Source: Aestuariivivens marinum (GTDB lineage Bacteria > Bacteroidota > Bacteroidia > Flavobacteriales > Flavobacteriaceae). Taken from it: a DNA stretch of 64,000 nt. The translations under genes were made by a program, and so were the position numbers. Position 1 is the first letter of the stretch; every line of letters starts with the position of its first letter. Of the stretch, positions 62,234-64,000 are shown piece after piece. The notes below the pieces were generated by a model, which searched no databases, was not told the DNA's origin, and saw nothing but the letters and a program-made list of their open reading frames with translations. The DNA is taken from assembly GCF_022662175.1 (NCBI RefSeq), contig NZ_JAKMCR010000003.1, positions 297,385 to 361,384 on the forward strand, read 5' to 3'.

Positions 62234-64000
62234 ATGAAAACTAATACTTATAGTTTATTATCAAAAGCCCAAAAGCAAATATTTAAGGGATTTTTTCTAT
62301 TTGCCTTTTGGTTTTTTGGATTTTCTTATTCTAGTGCTCAATGTACAATCGATACGGCTGCTACTGGAGGGGACAATATTATGACTGGTACCGAATTACT
62401 AGCATATATTAATAATCCTGCCAATAATTGCACTGGCATGTTAACTATAGCAAGTCCAGTTGATATTATTTTATCAGCAGATTTAACAATTCCAAATACA
62501 ATTGATAGGATAATTATTGAAGATGGAGGTCAGATATTATGGGCTCAAAACAATGTTGGTTTGTATTTAGCTGAAAACACTGCGGTTGTAATTGAAAATA
62601 CTACAGATATTGGTAAAACAACAGGTGCATTGGGTTCTACTACAGCTTCATGTAGTAATACTAGAGCACTATATATTGGTTCTGTTAAATATACAGCTTG
62701 TACTGGTGGAGGAAATGTTTGTGTTATTTTTTCAGAAGTTATTGAAGCTGGAGGAACCATTCAATTAGATCCAGATTTTGCCATAGTTAGTGGAACAGAT
62801 AATGAAGTTTGTTTTGGACCTTTGGATGTCGAAATTGAACTTAATGGTTTTATAGATGGTGTTCCAACATTTGACTGGAATTTTATTTCTGGTCCAGGAA
62901 CAGCTACATTTACACCTGATGATGCCGCTGCTACAACTATTGAGGTAACTACTCCAGGTACTTATGTATTCAGAATTAATGTTAGAGTTCCTTTAAGTGC
63001 TGACTGTTTAGATACTTATGTAGATGTATATACAGATATAGAGATTGTATTTGCCAATACTATAACTGTAGGAATAATGTCTGTAAATCCAAGTGCTGGA
63101 GGTACTTGTAATTTGAATGTAGACTTTGATGGTTCTGCTATGAATGCTGGACCTAACACAACATATTTTTGGGAATTTGGTGATGGCAATACAAGCACAT
63201 TGCAAAACCCAACACATTCCTATGCTCAAGGAGGTGATTATGATATTATCTTGACGATAACAGATCCTGATGCCATTGCTGAATGTAATACCGCTAGTGC
63301 TTATGACACCATTACTATTACAGACCCTCCTCCAACAATAACTTGTCCTCTTACAGTTAATGTTTTTGCCGACTATGGATTATGTACAGCTTCTAATATT
63401 GATTTAGGAGACCCATATGTTGATGATGATTGTGATATTAATGATTTAACAATAACTAATAATGCTCCGTCCTCATTCCCTGTTGGTACAACTACTGTAA
63501 CATGGACCGTAACTGACGGATCCGGTAATACTGCTACCTGTGAGCAGATCGTAACGGTAACTGACAACGAGAATCCTACAATAACATGTGCAGTACCTGT
63601 CGTATCATATGATACTGATCCTGACGTCTGTACATTTACGGTTGTTGATACCAGCTTAAATCCTACATCTGCTGGAGATAATTGTGGTGTTGCATCAGTT
63701 CTAAATGATTTTAACAATAGCTCTACCTTAAATGGGGCCACTTTTCCATTAGGAACCACCTCTGTCACGTGGACAATAACTGACGGATCCGGTAATACTG
63801 CTACCTGTGAGCAGATCGTAACGGTAACTGACAACCAAAATCCAACCATTACTTGTCCGGCTGACGTATCGGTCAATGCCGATGCAGGACTATGTACCGC
63901 CTCTGGTGTAAACCTTGGAACTCCGGTAACCGACGACAACTGTTCGGTAGCCTCTGTAACAAACGACGCTGTTGAGCCTTTCGCTCTTGGTGATACTATC
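62234..64000 (+). CDS. Large secreted surface protein with PKD and HYR repeats (C-terminus beyond right edge)
   Basis: 589 codons are visible, and the frame is open at position 64000. Residues 1-36 form a long signal peptide ending SSAQ. Then come an unnamed beta-rich region (to about 280), a PKD domain (about 290-344, with FWEFGDGN and THSYAQGGDYDI), and HYR (hyaline) repeats from about residue 364: each has ITC, an alternating proline-Cys-Asp pattern (TATCEQIVTVTDN) and ends with a PTITC link. The third HYR begins near 63837. Such proteins in Flavobacteriaceae are usually exported by the type IX system and act as adhesins or gliding-related fibres; the C-terminal signal is not in the window. 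Confidence 0.85.
   Translation, partial: MKTNTYSLLSKAQKQIFKGFFLFAFWFFGFSYSSAQCTIDTAATGGDNIMTGTELLAYINNPANNCTGMLTIASPVDIILSADLTIPNTIDRIIIEDGGQILWAQNNVGLYLAENTAVVIENTTDIGKTTGALGSTTASCSNTRALYIGSVKYTACTGGGNVCVIFSEVIEAGGTIQLDPDFAIVSGTDNEVCFGPLDVEIELNGFIDGVPTFDWNFISGPGTATFTPDDAAATTIEVTTPGTYVFRINVRVPLSADCLDTYVDVYTDIEIVFANTITVGIMSVNPSAGGTCNLNVDFDGSAMNAGPNTTYFWEFGDGNTSTLQNPTHSYAQGGDYDIILTITDPDAIAECNTASAYDTITITDPPPTITCPLTVNVFADYGLCTASNIDLGDPYVDDDCDINDLTITNNAPSSFPVGTTTVTWTVTDGSGNTATCEQIVTVTDNENPTITCAVPVVSYDTDPDVCTFTVVDTSLNPTSAGDNCGVASVLNDFNNSSTLNGATFPLGTTSVTWTITDGSGNTATCEQIVTVTDNQNPTITCPADVSVNADAGLCTASGVNLGTPVTDDNCSVASVTNDAVEPFALGDTI
63510..63835 (+). repeat. Near-identical 59-nt DNA repeats in HYR modules
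   Basis: 63510-63568 and 63777-63835 are identical over 59 nt, 267 nt (89 codons) apart, encoding the same HYR segment (TDGSGNTATCEQIVTVTDN). The flanking parts of the modules have diverged. This points to recent duplication or gene conversion between repeats. Confidence 0.8.

Noticed and set aside
62545..63939. Several minus-strand open frames opposite the HYR-repeat protein
   Set aside because: They are antisense shadows of repetitive codons (for example repeated Val-Thr-Val) and lack start context or motifs.
1..64000. CRISPR arrays, insertion sequences, prophage genes, tRNA or rRNA genes
   Set aside because: No spaced direct repeats, transposase or integrase motifs, or tRNA arm and TPsiC-loop patterns were noticed on either strand; the window is ordinary chromosomal sequence apart from the repeats listed.

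Overview
The window looks like chromosomal DNA of a marine-type member of the Flavobacteriaceae (Bacteroidota). The DNA is AT-rich, ribosome-binding sites are A-rich rather than Shine-Dalgarno-like, and several genes are preceded by the Bacteroidota promoter signature (TTG, 17-20 nt, TAnnTTTG). Family content agrees: DUF4159, DUF4294, DUF3822, a DnaX without the zinc module, a fused MoaC-MoaB, a DUF5117-type metalloprotease and a large HYR/PKD surface protein. No phage, insertion sequence, CRISPR array, rRNA or tRNA was seen. Most genes are intact housekeeping genes in short operons.

Layout. 1-3284 (-): a TamB-like envelope protein that runs off the left edge and apparently starts at ATT. 3480-6665 (+): tsaD, rsmE, a DUF4159 protein, a small membrane ORF and a SpoU methyltransferase. 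6652-7835 (-): GNAT and DUF4294 proteins. 8075-11040 (+): M42 peptidase, Nudix hydrolase and an Nramp-like transporter with altered metal motifs. 11120-12205 (-): a secreted amidohydrolase.

12418-17301 (+) is a compact molybdenum cofactor operon: moeA, a stand-alone ModE-type DNA-binding protein, mobA, moaD, moaE, moaCB and moaA. Its promoter carries a very good ModE operator laid over the -7 element, with a Crp/Fnr-like dyad about 44 bp upstream of the predicted start. Users of the cofactor lie nearby: an FdhF/YdeP-type oxidoreductase with DUF4202 (17327-20226, -), and a two-subunit xanthine-dehydrogenase-family enzyme with its XdhC and MocA maturation factors (26017-30356, -). Between them is a xylose module: a LacI regulator (+) facing sodium/sugar symporter, xylose isomerase and xylulokinase genes (-).

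30412-36523 holds a YheT-like hydrolase, adenine deaminase and tilS (-), a sigma-factor-like orphan (+) with its own Crp/Fnr-like dyad, and pabB (-). 36601-43175 (+): a frameshifted aldose-epimerase gene, a DEAD-box helicase, gcvT, an SDR protein, pterin dehydratase, a YebC protein and a Gfo/Idh/MocA oxidoreductase. 43332-45911 (+) is a large secreted zinc metalloprotease. 46093-49280 (-) joins an acyltransferase, a Kdo 8-oxidase (KdnB-like), a HAD phosphatase and kdsB, which suggests 8-amino-Kdo synthesis for lipid A core. A RecD-like helicase follows.

50880-52949 (+): a pilin-like membrane protein, DUF3822 (possible actin-like fold) and rsmD. 53114-54403 (+): two small exported proteins. 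The RNase P RNA gene is at 54458-54759 (-), followed by dnaX and miaE (+), an outer-membrane barrel, ppx, ppk1 and sixA (-). The window ends inside a large HYR/PKD surface protein (62234 onward, +). Motif statements were read by eye. Family names rest on recognition of motifs, not on database searches.
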